NCBI GenBank assembly: GCA_943369755.1
Contig: CALROG020000001.1
Span: forward strand, 1 to 64,000
DNA from: CALROG01 sp943369755
GTDB lineage: Bacteria > Pseudomonadota > Gammaproteobacteria > Burkholderiales > Burkholderiaceae_C
Reading direction: 5' to 3'
DNA length: 64,000 nt
The translations under genes were made by a program, and so were the position numbers. A model generated the notes under the pieces. That model was not told the origin of the DNA, made no database searches, and saw only the letters and a list, made by a program, of their open reading frames with translations. Positions 45,301 through 52,926 of the stretch are shown here, in pieces; positions within the stretch are counted from its first letter, which is position 1; every line of letters begins with the position of its first letter.

Positions 45301-48096
45301 CTCGATCACAACCAGAGAGTTGCCGCCGTCAATCAGCTTGCGCAGGGCGCGCATGAGCTTGGCAATGTCGTCAAAGTGCAGGCCGGTGGTGGGCTCGTCA
45401 AACAGGAACAGCGTGCCGCGCGTGGCGGTGGCCTGGCGGCTGCTGGTGGCGCTCTTCGCGGCACCCGCCAGAAAACCCGCCAGCTTGAGCCGCTGCGACT
45501 CACCGCCCGACAGCGTTGGCACGGGTTGGCCCAGCTTCACGTATTCCAGGCCCACATCCACTATGGGTTGCAGTGCGCGGATCACGTCGCGGTCGTTGGC
45601 AAAAATCGCCGCCGCTTCGCTGACAGTCAGGTCCAGCACATCAGCCACATTCATCAGGCGCGGCTTGAGCGCGCCCACGGGCTGCCGCTCAATCATCACT
45701 TCGAGGATTTCAGGCCGGTAGCGCTTGCCGTCGCAGTCGGGGCAGCGCAGGTACACGTCGCTCAAGAACTGCATTTCCACATGCTCAAAGCCCGAGCCGC
45801 CGCAGGTGGGGCAGCGCCCGTCGCCGCTGTTAAAGCTGAACTTGCTGGCGGTGTAGCTGCGCTGGCGGGCCAGCGGCGCGGTGGCAAAAATCTCGCGGAT
45901 GGCGTCCCATGCGCCCACATAGCTCACCGGGTTGGAGCGCGCCGTTTTACCAATGGGCGACTGGTCTACAAACACCACGTCGCTGAGGTGGTCAGCGCCC
46001 AGCAGGCGGTCGTGCGCGCCGGGGGTTTCGGTGGCCTTGCCAAAGTGGCGCATCAGCGCCGGGGCCAGCACGTCTTGAATCAGGCTGGACTTGCCCGAGC
46101 CGCTGACACCGGTAACGCACACCATGCGCTGCAGCGGAAATTCGACCGCCAGGTTTTTTAGGTTGTGCTCGCGCGCGCCCTCCAGAATCAGCCGCGGCGT
46201 GGCGTCTGTTACCGCCCGCTTGAAGCCCATGCCCACCTGCTTGCGCGCGCCCAGGTAGGCGCCCGTCAATGTGTCGGCGTGCTTGAGCTCTTCGGGCGTG
46301 CCGTCAAACACAATCTGCCCGCCCTTCTCCCCAGGGCCGGGGCCCATGTCGATCATGCGGTCGGCCGCCAGCATCACGGCTGGGTCATGCTCCACCACCA
46401 CCAGCGTGTTGCCGGCGTCGCGCAGGCGCTTCATGGCCTCGGTAATGCGGTTCATGTCGCGCGGGTGCAGGCCGATGCTGGGCTCGTCCAGCACAAACAG
46501 CGTGTTTACCAGCGAGGTGCCCAAAGCGGTGGTGAGGTTGATGCGCTGCACCTCGCCGCCGCTGAGCGTGCGGCTTTGCCTGTCTAGCGTGAGGTAGCCA
46601 AGCCCGACGTCGCACAGGTAGCGCAGCCGGGTGTTGATTTCTTCATGAAGAAGTTTCAGCGCCTGCTCTTCCCCCGCACGCCCTTCAACACGCTCAGGGC
46701 GAACGGAGATGCGTTCAAAAAACAGGCGCAGCCGGTCAATGGGCATGAGCATCAAGTCGTGCAGGCTCAGGCCCGGCAGGGCTTCAAGCTGAGCGCGCGA
46801 CCACTGCACGCCCACCGGCAAGAAGCGCTTTGCCGGGGCCAGCGCGGCGTCTGCGTCTTCCCTGGAGCCGATGCGCCAGAGCTGCGGCTCTGTCTTCAAA
46901 CGCGCACCGCCACAGGTTTCGCACGGCGTGTAACTGCGGTACTTGGACAGCAGCACCCGAATGTGCATCTTGTAGGCCTTGGTCTCCAGGTAGGCAAAAA
47001 AGCGCTTGATGCCGTACCAGCGCTTCTTCCACTGGCCCTCTTTGTAGTCGGGCACGCCGTCGATGACGAAGCTCTTCTGCTCGGGCGTGAGCTTGTACCA
47101 GGGCGTGTCGCGCGGAATGCCCGCCGCCTCGGCGTGGCGCATCAGGTCGTCTTGCGCCTCAGACCAGGCCGGCGTCTGGATGGTTTTGATGGCCCCCGCG
47201 CGCAGCGTGAGCTTGTCGTTGGGAACCACCAGGCCGTAGTCCACCCCGATCACGCGGCCAAAGCCGCGACAGACCTCACAGGCCCCCACCGCAGAGTTGA
47301 AAGAGAACATCGACGGAATCGGGTCGGTGTAGCGCAAGTCGCTCTCGGGGCAGTGCAGGCCGGTGGAGAACTTCCATACTTCGGGTGTATCCGTTGCGGC
47401 GTACACACTCATGCGCCCACTGCCGCGCTTGAGCGCCACCTCAATCGCCTCCACCACACGGGCCTTTTCAGTGCCCTGCAGGCGAAAGCGGTCTGCCACC
47501 ACGTCCAGCACCTTGCGCGGGCCGGTTACGGTGGCCACCTCGCGCTCGGCCTGCACGCGGGTGAAGCCGCTGGCGGCCAGCCACTGCTCTACCTCTGCCG
47601 CCGTGGTGTTGGCCGGCAGCTCCACCGGAAAGGTCACCACCAGGCGTGGATCGCCAGCCAGGGTGCGGCGCTGCAACTCCGCGTAAATGGTTTCCGCCGT
47701 GTCGTGCCGCACCGGCAGCGCGGTTTGGCTGTCAAACAACTGGCCGGCGCGGGCAAACAGCAGCTTGAGGTGGTCGTTCAGCTCCGTCATGGTGCCCACG
47801 GTGGAGCGCGACGAGCGCACCGGGTTGGTTTGGTCAATGGCAATGGCGGGCGGCACGCCGTCCACCCGGTCCACGGCCGGCTTGTCCATGCGGTCCAAGA
47901 ACTGGCGGGCGTAGGCAGAGAAAGTTTCTACATAGCGGCGCTGGCCCTCGGCGTACAGCGTGTCAAACACCAGGCTGGACTTGCCCGACCCGCTGGGCCC
48001 GGTGACTACCGTCAGCTCGCCGGTGCGCAAGTCCAGGTCGAGGTTCTTGAGGTTGTGCTGCCGCGCGCCGCGAATGCGGATGGTTCCCTGTGTCAT
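42346..48096 (-). CDS. uvrA: Double-length excinuclease subunit UvrA (tandem UvrA fusion)
   Basis: 1916 residues, twice the usual UvrA length. It contains two complete UvrA units: residues 1 to about 985 and about 1010 to 1916. Four Walker A motifs (G[PV]SGSGKS near residues 35, 663, 1040 and 1602), four LSGGE-QR signatures, and zinc-finger CPTCGGSG/CPDC and CPGCEGQG/CETC segments in the two halves. One chain could thus form the ATPase pairs that a normal UvrA dimer forms. Three short repeat-derived segments are inserted in frame (residues about 463-473, 998-1005, 1392-1408). Recognises bulky DNA lesions for nucleotide excision repair. A LexA-type box lies 330 bp upstream of its ATG. Confidence 0.93.
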   Translation of the reverse strand: MTQGTIRIRGARQHNLKNLDLDLRTGELTVVTGPSGSGKSSLVFDTLYAEGQRRYVETFSAYARQFLDRMDKPAVDRVDGVPPAIAIDQTNPVRSSRSTVGTMTELNDHLKLLFARAGQLFDSQTALPVRHDTAETIYAELQRRTLAGDPRLVVTFPVELPANTTAAEVEQWLAASGFTRVQAEREVATVTGPRKVLDVVADRFRLQGTEKARVVEAIEVALKRGSGRMSVYAATDTPEVWKFSTGLHCPESDLRYTDPIPSMFSFNSAVGACEVCRGFGRVIGVDYGLVVPNDKLTLRAGAIKTIQTPAWSEAQDDLMRHAEAAGIPRDTPWYKLTPEQKSFVIDGVPDYKEGQWKKRWYGIKRFFAYLETKAYKMHIRVLLSKYRSYTPCETCGGARLKTEPQLWRIGSREDADAALAPAKRFLPVGVQWSRAQLEALPGLSLHDLMLMPIDRLRLFFERISVRPERVEGRAGEEQALKLLHEEINTRLRYLCDVGLGYLTLDRQSRTLSGGEVQRINLTTALGTSLVNTLFVLDEPSIGLHPRDMNRITEAMKRLRDAGNTLVVVEHDPAVMLAADRMIDMGPGPGEKGGQIVFDGTPEELKHADTLTGAYLGARKQVGMGFKRAVTDATPRLILEGAREHNLKNLAVEFPLQRMVCVTGVSGSGKSSLIQDVLAPALMRHFGKATETPGAHDRLLGADHLSDVVFVDQSPIGKTARSNPVSYVGAWDAIREIFATAPLARQRSYTASKFSFNSGDGRCPTCGGSGFEHVEMQFLSDVYLRCPDCDGKRYRPEILEVMIERQPVGALKPRLMNVADVLDLTVSEAAAIFANDRDVIRALQPIVDVGLEYVKLGQPVPTLSGGESQRLKLAGFLAGAAKSATSSRQATATRGTLFLFDEPTTGLHFDDIAKLMRALRKLIDGGNSLVVIEHNLDVIRASDWLIDLGPEGGDAGGWLVAEGTPEEVKLHATSHTGQALRDYDRAMGLGAHVVSEGAPNWGQIPIQRARKQPPEAIQIINAKEHNLKSLSVNIPHGKFSVVTGVSGSGKSTLAFDILFNEGQRRYLESLNAYARSIVQPAGRPEVDAVYGIPPTVAIEQRLSRGGRKSTVGTTTEVWHFLRLLYVKLGTQHCVHDGAEVRPQTPDSIAAQLLKRYRGQHIGLLAPLVVNRKGVYTELADWARPRGYTHLRIDGNFLPTTGFPRIDRFKEHTIELPVADIVVNPANEALLRQHLATALEHGKGVLHVLAPLDGLRAAMAAGAPAAGIGKLEVFSTKRACPVCSTSYAELDPRLFSYNSKHGWCPDCVGTGVRLTREQRKAFDDTLRDDDNKGREQTFAEPEVEDVADEACSSCQGTRLNLQARAVKFAGVGITDIARLSVHEVRRWVEGFNTSVRAEPVEALGKAAQPERSYVFSAREAGIARDLVPEIKSRLEFLEEVGLNYLTLDRGAPTLSGGEAQRIRLAAQLGSNLQGVCYVLDEPTIGLHARDNQVLLNALHKLGEKGNTLVVVEHDEDTIRRADHIIDIGPSAGKRGGRLVAQGSVSDVSGAPESVTGRYLMHAIKHPLQPRRPISGDVQQLRLKGATLHNLAKVNVMVPLKRLVAVTGVSGSGKSTLARDVLLANVQAAVGKRSAPQWSGCDSVEGWQAIDRVLEVDQTPIGKTPRSCPATYIGFWDTVRKLFADTLEARARGYGPGRFSFNTGEGRCPGCEGQGLRTIGMSFLPDVKVLCETCRGVRFNPETLAVTWRGKSIGDVLQMEVDEAVEFFAAMPNISHPLQLLKDVGLGYLTLGQPSPTLSGGEAQRIKLVTELSKVRDDVTRRGQKPPHTLYVLDEPTVGLHMADVEKLIRVLHRLVDGGHSVIVIEHDLDVIAEADWVIDLGPEGGNAGGRVVAADTPEQVVKLGTHTGVALGPVLARV
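43871..43921. repeat. Palindromic repeat element inserted in frame in uvrA
   Basis: CGTTCGGGCTG (43871-43881) and CAGCCCGAACG (43911-43921) are perfect 11-bp inverted repeats bounding a 51-bp segment, exactly 17 codons. On the minus strand it encodes SVRAEPVEALGKAAQPER, the peptide typical of a repeat widespread in Burkholderiales and other proteobacteria. Confidence 0.7.
45081..45103. repeat. GGGGTCAGATTCC-type repeat in the UvrA interdomain linker
   Basis: GAATTGG (45081-45087) and CCAATTC (45097-45103) flank AATCTGACC. On the minus strand this is the AATTGGGGTCAGATTCCAAT-type repeat known from many bacterial genomes. It is translated (NWGQIPIQ) between the two UvrA units. Confidence 0.6.
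46677..46707. repeat. Second palindromic-repeat fragment inserted in frame in uvrA
   Basis: On the minus strand CGTTCGCCCTGAGCGTGTTG then AAGGGCGTG, encoding SVRPERVEGRAG. This is the CGTTCGCCCTGAG...GAAGGGC variant of the same repeat class; only part of the palindrome remains. Confidence 0.55.
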
Positions 48097-48204
48097 GGAT
48101 GGTGTCTTTCAAATGGGGCCGAACATTCTAGGCACGCCCGCCATAACCTTCGGCGGCGGTGCGGCACAGGGGCTACGGGCCAGTTTCAGGGTGAAATTGG
48201 CCCC

Positions 48205-48248
48205 TAGCCCGCGTGGATGCTGCGTGAGCCACTATAAAATTAATAGCA
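48205..48248 (+). repeat. 44-bp dispersed repeat, copy 5 (intergenic, upstream of uvrA)
   Basis: TAGCCCGCGTGGATGCTGCG then TGAGCCACTATA and TTAATAGCA. Lies between uvrA (start 48096) and the LexA-type box (48427). Next to it, TTTCAGGGTGAAA (48183-48195) is a small palindrome. Confidence 0.7.
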
Positions 48249-48426
48249 AATGGTTTGACTATGCGACGCAACGTTGCTGACATGGTGCTGCAAAGCGGTG
48301 ACGTACGTCACTTCACGCGGGTGGGGGTGGTGGCTATAGTGCATTGAAAGAGCCAGCGCCGGGGATGCCCCATGTTCGGCACTGACAGTTGCAGCCAGGT
48401 GCGGGGTTTCGCGGTTGAATTTATAA

Positions 48427-48442
48427 CTGTAATTAAATACAG
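48427..48442. promoter_or_regulatory. LexA-type SOS box
   Basis: CTGTAATTAAATACAG matches CTGT-N8-ACAG with a fully A/T centre, the canonical LexA operator of gamma- and betaproteobacteria. It lies 331 bp upstream of uvrA and about 105 bp left of the first cassette core site. It could control uvrA, a lost integrase, or the short plus-strand frame starting at 48462. Confidence 0.65.
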
Positions 48443-48585
48443 CGTATTCGCCGGGGGCCCAATGAGCAAGCCAGTTTTGGAGATTTTTGATGCCCAGCTT
48501 TTCCCGCAGCCGCTGTCTTGTTCCGCAGGTTTTGCCGTAGAAATTACGTTAGACAGCACATTCATCACGTGGTCGGGAGAGTTTT

Positions 48586-49209
48586 TTGCCGTTGGTACCC
48601 TTAATCGTTGTTGCTGTCGCCGTCGTCGGCGTGCTGTTCGCCTTGGTTACTAACCCGGCACGAGCGTCGTTGGCGTTCGCGATTTCCCTCTGCCTGCTCG
48701 CACTGCTTGCATTGAGTTTGTCAAGCGAACTTAGGCAAGCTGCTCTTCTGGGTGGCCCCTTTCTTTTGCCATTCGTCGTCGGTGCGGGTGTTTTGGGCAT
48801 CGCGTCCGGTACTCTGCTGAAGACCGGCCGTCCAATGGTCGCTGGCCTCATCTTTGTTCCGCTCGTCTACTGGCTCTGGAGCGCAGACTCCAAGGAAGAA
48901 GACAAAGCAACGATCCTTGCTGGTGGCTTGGAGTTCGCGTCGTCAGAGCCGCGTCTTGCGAAACTCGCTGGCGAAAATGCTCGTCCGCCATCCCTTGCTT
49001 CGTACACTCAAGGCTCTGACGGTACCATTCGACGCCTTGAGTACTTCATACGTAGCTCAAGGCCTGCCTATGCACTTGTCGACGTCAGTCAAGAGCGTGG
49101 TCAGTCGAAGTACAAGCTCGCATGCATCACGTCGCTGTCCATGGGGCAGCGCGAAGCTTTTAAGGACGCGTGTTTGCAGTCACCAATTGAACTTCCGCCG
49201 CTTCAATGA
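48586..49209 (+). CDS. Cassette 1: hypothetical membrane protein
   Basis: 207 residues from TTG 48586, chosen because GGGAGAG lies 5 bp upstream and no ATG is in range. Four hydrophobic helices (LVPLIVVAVAVVGVLFALV, LAFAISLCLLALLALSL, LLPFVVGAGVLGIASG, AGLIFVPLVYWLW) precede a soluble C-terminal domain of about 105 residues ending CITSLSMGQREAFKDACLQ. I do not recognise the family. It is 31 bp right of a GTTAGAC core site and is followed by a strong attC site. Confidence 0.7.
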   Translation: MPLVPLIVVAVAVVGVLFALVTNPARASLAFAISLCLLALLALSLSSELRQAALLGGPFLLPFVVGAGVLGIASGTLLKTGRPMVAGLIFVPLVYWLWSADSKEEDKATILAGGLEFASSEPRLAKLAGENARPPSLASYTQGSDGTIRRLEYFIRSSRPAYALVDVSQERGQSKYKLACITSLSMGQREAFKDACLQSPIELPPLQ

Positions 49210-49225
49210 GCTCTCTGCCTTGGCG

Positions 49226-49339
49226 GTCTAACAGGTTGTTCGTCGCGGACATGCAATGGCTTGGTGCCGCAAGGTGTGCAGGTGAGAATGCACCTCGCGG
49301 CACCAGGCCATTGCACGCTGGTCAACTCCGGCGTTAGAA
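49226..49339 (+). other. attC site 1
   Basis: Left core GTCTAAC (49226-49232), right core GTTAGAA (49333-49339). Inside, GCAATGGCTTGGTGCCGC (49253-49270) pairs with GCGGCACCAGGCCATTGC (49297-49314) with one mismatch, and AGGTG/CACCT extends the stem. At 114 bp it is a long attC of the 59-base-element type. Confidence 0.8.
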
Positions 49340-49354
49340 CGCAGGGGGGTATCT

Positions 49355-50305
49355 ATGACGCCAAAGGTGTTCGTTAGCCACGCAAGCGAAGACAAAGAGC
49401 GCTTCGTCCTAGGATTCGCTACGAAGTTGCGCGCGAACGGAGTTGAGGCGTGGCTCGACAAGTGGGAGATGCTTCCTGGGGATAGCTTGGTCGACAAGAT
49501 CTTCGAAGAGGGGATAAAGAACGCGGCTGCAGTGATTGTTGTCGTTTCTTCCTTCAGCGTCGCGAAGCCGTGGGTTCGTGAGGAACTCAATGCTGCCGTG
49601 GTGAAGAGAATCAATAGCGGCAGCAAGCTAATCCCTGTGATCATTGATGACTGCGAGGTTCCGGAAGCCCTGCGCAGTACGTTGTGGGAACGGATCGCAG
49701 ACTTGAGCGAGTATGAAGGCAGCCTTCAGCGAATCCTGGCGGCCGTGTTTGGGGTGAAGGACAAACCACCCGTGGGCTCCGCGCCGAAATATGTCGGCGC
49801 AATGGGACTGGCAAGCATCGCGGGGCTCACTCATGTTGACAGTTTCGTGCTGCAGACATCCTGCGAATCAGCCCTTGACTCAGGGAACGTTTGGCTAAAT
49901 CCCGGCAAGTTATTCCTGGTCGATGGGAACCCTACGGTCCCGGAAGACGAGCTAAGGGATGCGTTACATATTCTTGACCAGCAGGGCTACATAGAGCTTC
50001 TTCGCACACTCAGCTCAGGTTTTTCTCAGTACAAGGTCACGGCATATGGACTCGAGACATACGCGCGAGATTGCATTACCGGCTACGACCAAAAAGTCGT
50101 TGCGGTCGCGTCAAGTCTCATCAACGACGAACTGGGCGACAATTTCGCGATCGCACAGAAGTTGAACGAACGCCAACTGCTTGTCGACCATATCCTTGAC
50201 ATGTTCGAATCGCATGGTCATATCAGGCATGCCAAGATGATCGGTGGAATGATTCGAGTGTTCAGCGTCTCTCCGTCTTTGAAGCGCGCGCTTGCCGATG
50301 GCTAA
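49355..50305 (+). CDS. Cassette 2: TIR-domain protein with C-terminal winged-helix-like region
   Basis: 316 residues. Residues 3-135 are a TIR domain: VFVSHASEDKERFV, the AWLDKWEMLPGDSLVDKI loop and SSFSVAKPWVREELNAAV. The glutamate in WVREE is where NAD-cleaving TIR enzymes have their catalytic residue. The C-terminal 170 residues (DELRDALHILDQQGYIELL, YKVTAYGLETYAR, LLVDHILDMFESHGHI) look like winged-helix folds. A TIR effector with a sensing module is the layout of several anti-phage proteins; NADase activity and defence are inferred. AGGGGGG precedes the ATG, 15 bp from attC 1. Confidence 0.8.
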   Translation: MTPKVFVSHASEDKERFVLGFATKLRANGVEAWLDKWEMLPGDSLVDKIFEEGIKNAAAVIVVVSSFSVAKPWVREELNAAVVKRINSGSKLIPVIIDDCEVPEALRSTLWERIADLSEYEGSLQRILAAVFGVKDKPPVGSAPKYVGAMGLASIAGLTHVDSFVLQTSCESALDSGNVWLNPGKLFLVDGNPTVPEDELRDALHILDQQGYIELLRTLSSGFSQYKVTAYGLETYARDCITGYDQKVVAVASSLINDELGDNFAIAQKLNERQLLVDHILDMFESHGHIRHAKMIGGMIRVFSVSPSLKRALADG

Positions 50306-50309
50306 ATGC

Positions 50310-50369
50310 GCCCTAACTAGTCGATCCAGTCGGACCGCCTTCGGCGGCCGCTGATCTCCAACGTTGGGC
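50310..50369 (+). other. attC site 2
   Basis: Left core CCCTAAC (50311-50317), right core GTTGGGC (50363-50369), 60 bp. GATCCAGTCGGACCGCC and GGCGGCCGCTGATC form the stem with a TTC loop. The left core begins shortly after the TIR gene stop. Confidence 0.75.
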
Positions 50370-50400
50370 CTCACAAACACCGTAACAAGGAGGATCCGAG

Positions 50401-50856
50401 ATGACAGCCTCTGCAAATGCCGCATCCAGCGCCGCGTCCCAGCCCAACCTGCCCGTAGAAAGTGCCGCGTCTGCGGCCGCAGCAGTTGCGAAACAAACCT
50501 TCGATTCCACCATCGCAGGAAATGCCCTTTGGAGCCTTATAGCGATAGTGGCCATAGCTGGTTTTGTGCTTCTACGGCTACCGAAGACAGAGGACATCGA
50601 AGTACAAAAGATTCGCTTCGCTGCAACTACCTTCACCGGCCTGCTTCTAGTCTATGTCCTTGCTGCAGTTCTGTATTACGTGGACATCAGAGTACCAAAC
50701 ACTGCAGGAAAGGAAATCTTTGATAAGACGATTACTGCTATTACCCCACTAATTGGAGCCATCATCGGTTACCTCTTTGGAAAGCAAGAGAGAGGGTCGG
50801 CGGGCTCCCAGAAGAAGCTAGACGAAGAGAAACAGCCTACCGAGAAGAAAACGTGA
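50401..50856 (+). CDS. Cassette 3: small membrane protein of unknown function
   Basis: 151 residues. An alanine/serine-rich N-terminus of about 38 residues precedes helices ALWSLIAIVAIAGFVLLRL, FTGLLLVYVLAAVLYYV and ITPLIGAIIGYLFG; the C-terminus is charged (EEKQPTEKKT). Not recognised. AAGGAGG lies upstream of ATG 50401, a strong ribosome site. attC 3 starts at the stop. Confidence 0.7.
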   Translation: MTASANAASSAASQPNLPVESAASAAAAVAKQTFDSTIAGNALWSLIAIVAIAGFVLLRLPKTEDIEVQKIRFAATTFTGLLLVYVLAAVLYYVDIRVPNTAGKEIFDKTITAITPLIGAIIGYLFGKQERGSAGSQKKLDEEKQPTEKKT

Positions 50857-50857
50857 G

Positions 50858-50920
50858 GCCTTACCCCTCGCTCAAGCTGCGCGCCAACGGCAGGCCACCA
50901 GCTTTGCTCGAACGTTAGGC
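50858..50920 (+). other. attC site 3
   Basis: Left core GCCTTAC (50858-50864), one base off GCCTAAC; right core GTTAGGC (50914-50920). The flanks TGAGGCC and GGCCTCA extend the symmetry. CTCAAGCTG pairs loosely with CAGCTTTGC. 63 bp. Confidence 0.75.
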
Positions 50921-50984
50921 CTCACACAACCGACCGATACCGCCCTTATGTATCTTGCATGCGGAGACAACCAAAAGCACTGCT

Positions 50985-51971
50985 ATGGATGAAGTTCTAA
51001 AGTTTCTCTCTGTCCCCGAAAATCGGACCGTCTTGGCCTGGCTAGGTGGCGGCTTATCCACCGTTGCAGCCGCAGGCTGGATCGTTCTCAAGTACTTTCT
51101 TGATCAACGAGCAAAGAAGACCAACGGTGGTACACCTAAAGAAGGTAGTACTACGAGCGGCACTGCACTGTCGACGGTACTCGATGCCTCTGTAGACCAA
51201 TCAACAGACAATTCTGTCGCGGTGGGCTCCGGAATTGCGTTCGGCGCGGGTTCGCAAGTCATCTCCAGCCGCATCCAGATTGGTTTCGGCTTGCGCGCGC
51301 TATTCCTGATTTCGCTACTCGTCGGGTTGCTGCTGATCGCAGGCGCCGTCGTAGCAGATAGATTGATTGCCCCAGCGTTTTCATTTGCAGAGCCCATGAA
51401 GACGTTCGCCTTTTCGCTCTCCTGCGGTACTGAAGGTAAGGCACCGTATCTAATGGAGGAGTCAGAAGCAGTGGCGGTTGAGCAGTTTGTTGGATTCCTC
51501 GAAGAGAATCAAGGAAAACCAGTCTATGTTTCAGTAAGGCTCTTCAAAGAGTGCGCGGCCTGCTCTTGCAATCGCCAATCTCCGATACCGAGGAATATGG
51601 AGATGGGCGAGCACGGCGTTTTGTTCGTCGACGCGGTTCCGAAGAACGAGAGGTGGGAACTGTCCCCAATGATGAAGGAGGCGCATCAGCTCACCGCATT
51701 CGGTCCACCCTTCTCTGTGTCACAGGCCATCTTCTTGCCATCCTATGCCCAGCTTCCAAACAACGGGCAATACTCACGGGGCGAGTACGGCTCATTCCTA
51801 ACATATGAAGGGCCATTTGTTGCAACCCACTTTTCGGGGACCGGCTATCTTGGTGGACTATTGGAGCCGTTGTCTGTAATTACCAAGGACAACATCGCTC
51901 AGATTGAATGCATCCGCAGTGCCAATAAGCAAACCGCAATGCAAAAACTACTGAAAGGTTGCCCGCCGTGA
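50985..51971 (+). CDS. Cassette 4: two-helix membrane protein of unknown function
   Basis: 328 residues from ATG 50985 (MDEVLKFLSVPENRTVL); a TTG at 50955 would add ten residues. Helix 1 is VLAWLGGGLSTVAAAGWIVL, helix 2 LRALFLISLLVGLLLIAGAVV, with a Ser/Thr-rich 85-residue segment between (possibly beta-helical, VGSGIAFGAGSQVISS). The C-terminal domain of about 200 residues includes CAACSC and is predicted to lie on the side of helix 2's end. Family not recognised. Confidence 0.68.
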   Translation: MDEVLKFLSVPENRTVLAWLGGGLSTVAAAGWIVLKYFLDQRAKKTNGGTPKEGSTTSGTALSTVLDASVDQSTDNSVAVGSGIAFGAGSQVISSRIQIGFGLRALFLISLLVGLLLIAGAVVADRLIAPAFSFAEPMKTFAFSLSCGTEGKAPYLMEESEAVAVEQFVGFLEENQGKPVYVSVRLFKECAACSCNRQSPIPRNMEMGEHGVLFVDAVPKNERWELSPMMKEAHQLTAFGPPFSVSQAIFLPSYAQLPNNGQYSRGEYGSFLTYEGPFVATHFSGTGYLGGLLEPLSVITKDNIAQIECIRSANKQTAMQKLLKGCPP

Positions 51972-51972
51972 G

Positions 51973-52100
51973 GCCCACCCCGGCGCTCGAGCTGCCGCGC
52001 TACTGCGGGCAGCCTTCTCCCAGTGGCATTCGCTTCGTTCATTTTGCGCCACCATGCCAACGCTGCCCGCCATAGCACGCAGCTCAACTATACGTTGTGG
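51973..52100 (+). other. attC site 4 (long)
   Basis: Left box GCCCACC (51973-51979), right box GTTGTGG (52094-52100), both degenerate. The stem is clear: GAGCTGCCGCGCTACTGCGG then GCAGC pairs with GCTGCCCGCCATAGCACGCA then GCTC. 128 bp, among the longest here. Confidence 0.65.
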
Positions 52101-52142
52101 ATCTTCTTGCCGCCATCGCTCTTATAGGGACTCAATATCTTC

Positions 52143-52838
52143 ATGAACGAAGCCAACTTACCGCAAGCGGTCTATTACTTGATGCTCTACGCGCTGATCG
52201 TAGTCATCAAGATTGTCAAAGTGTTTCTACTTATTAAGAGAAACCCCAATGAAAATACATGGCTCCACGTCACGTTTGTGGCGCTAGAGGTCGTAAACAC
52301 CTTCGCTGGCGTGGTAATTCTGCTCGTCGCGTCGGTCACGAAAGGGTGGGTGGGCGTCGTACTGATCGGATACGCAATGCTCCTTTTCGTGAGTTCAGCG
52401 CTCGATACGCTTGGCCCAGAAATTCAAGAAAAGAAGCGAGTTTCCCTGAACGTTGTTGTGGTTGTGTTTGTCGTTTCGAGTACCGTTGTCGCGTTCCAAT
52501 TCTTTATCCGCGGCGGTTCAATGGAGGAAAAGCCGATAGCGGAGGCTACTTATGCAGTTGCAATTCCATATATCGACAACACGCTTTCTCGTCACCTCGG
52601 TGCCAGGCGGTCTGGTGTTATTTCTGTAGCCCATTTGAAGGTGAATGCCCTTTCACGCGAGGCCGCACTCGAAAAGGCCATTTCTGACTTTGAGTCTGAG
52701 CGTGGTCCAGCGCTCTTTGATCCACAATCAGCGAAGAATGATTTCAACGTCAATATTCTTCGCTCCAGAATCGTCATTGAACGACTTCAAGTCGCGTTGA
52801 CACCGCTTGGTTCGGTACCAAACCCTGCAAAACAATGA
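52143..52838 (+). CDS. Cassette 5: four-helix membrane protein of unknown function
   Basis: 231 residues. Helices near YYLMLYALIVVIKIVKVFLL, TFVALEVVNTFAGVVILLV, VGVVLIGYAMLLFVSSAL and VVVVVFVVSSTVVAFQFFI, then a soluble domain of about 100 residues (EATYAVAIPYIDNTL to VALTPLGSVPNP). Not recognised. Codon use is less GC-rich than in the core genes, as for the other cassettes. Confidence 0.68.
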   Translation: MNEANLPQAVYYLMLYALIVVIKIVKVFLLIKRNPNENTWLHVTFVALEVVNTFAGVVILLVASVTKGWVGVVLIGYAMLLFVSSALDTLGPEIQEKKRVSLNVVVVVFVVSSTVVAFQFFIRGGSMEEKPIAEATYAVAIPYIDNTLSRHLGARRSGVISVAHLKVNALSREAALEKAISDFESERGPALFDPQSAKNDFNVNILRSRIVIERLQVALTPLGSVPNPAKQ

Positions 52839-52847
52839 AGACAGAAT

Positions 52848-52917
52848 CCCTAACTTGGCATTCAACGCGGACGCTGCACTATACAACCGCGCAGCGCCGG
52901 TTACTTCTACATTAGGA
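52848..52917 (+). other. attC site 5
   Basis: Left core CCCTAAC (52848-52854), right box ATTAGGA (52911-52917, G to A in the first base). GCGGACGCTGC and GCGCAGCGCCGG make the stem around an ACTATACAACC loop. 70 bp; the GCGGACGCTGC stem is typical of environmental attC sites. Confidence 0.72.
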
Positions 52918-52926
52918 ATTCAAGGT

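Larger units (their letters stand above)
48097..48585. other. Non-coding region between uvrA and the cassette array
   Basis: About 490 bp with no convincing gene. It holds the 44-bp repeat copy 5, the LexA-type box, an A/T-rich stretch (48413-48447) and the leftmost integron-type core site GTTAGAC at 48548-48554, which marks the left edge of the array. The short frame MSKPVLEIFDAQLF (from 48462) crosses the core site and is not a recognised protein. No integrase gene or remnant was found on either strand. Confidence 0.6.

Noticed and set aside
48308..48568. Minus-strand frame of 86 codons left of the array, considered as an integrase remnant
   Set aside because: No tyrosine-recombinase motifs and no similarity to IntI that I can see.
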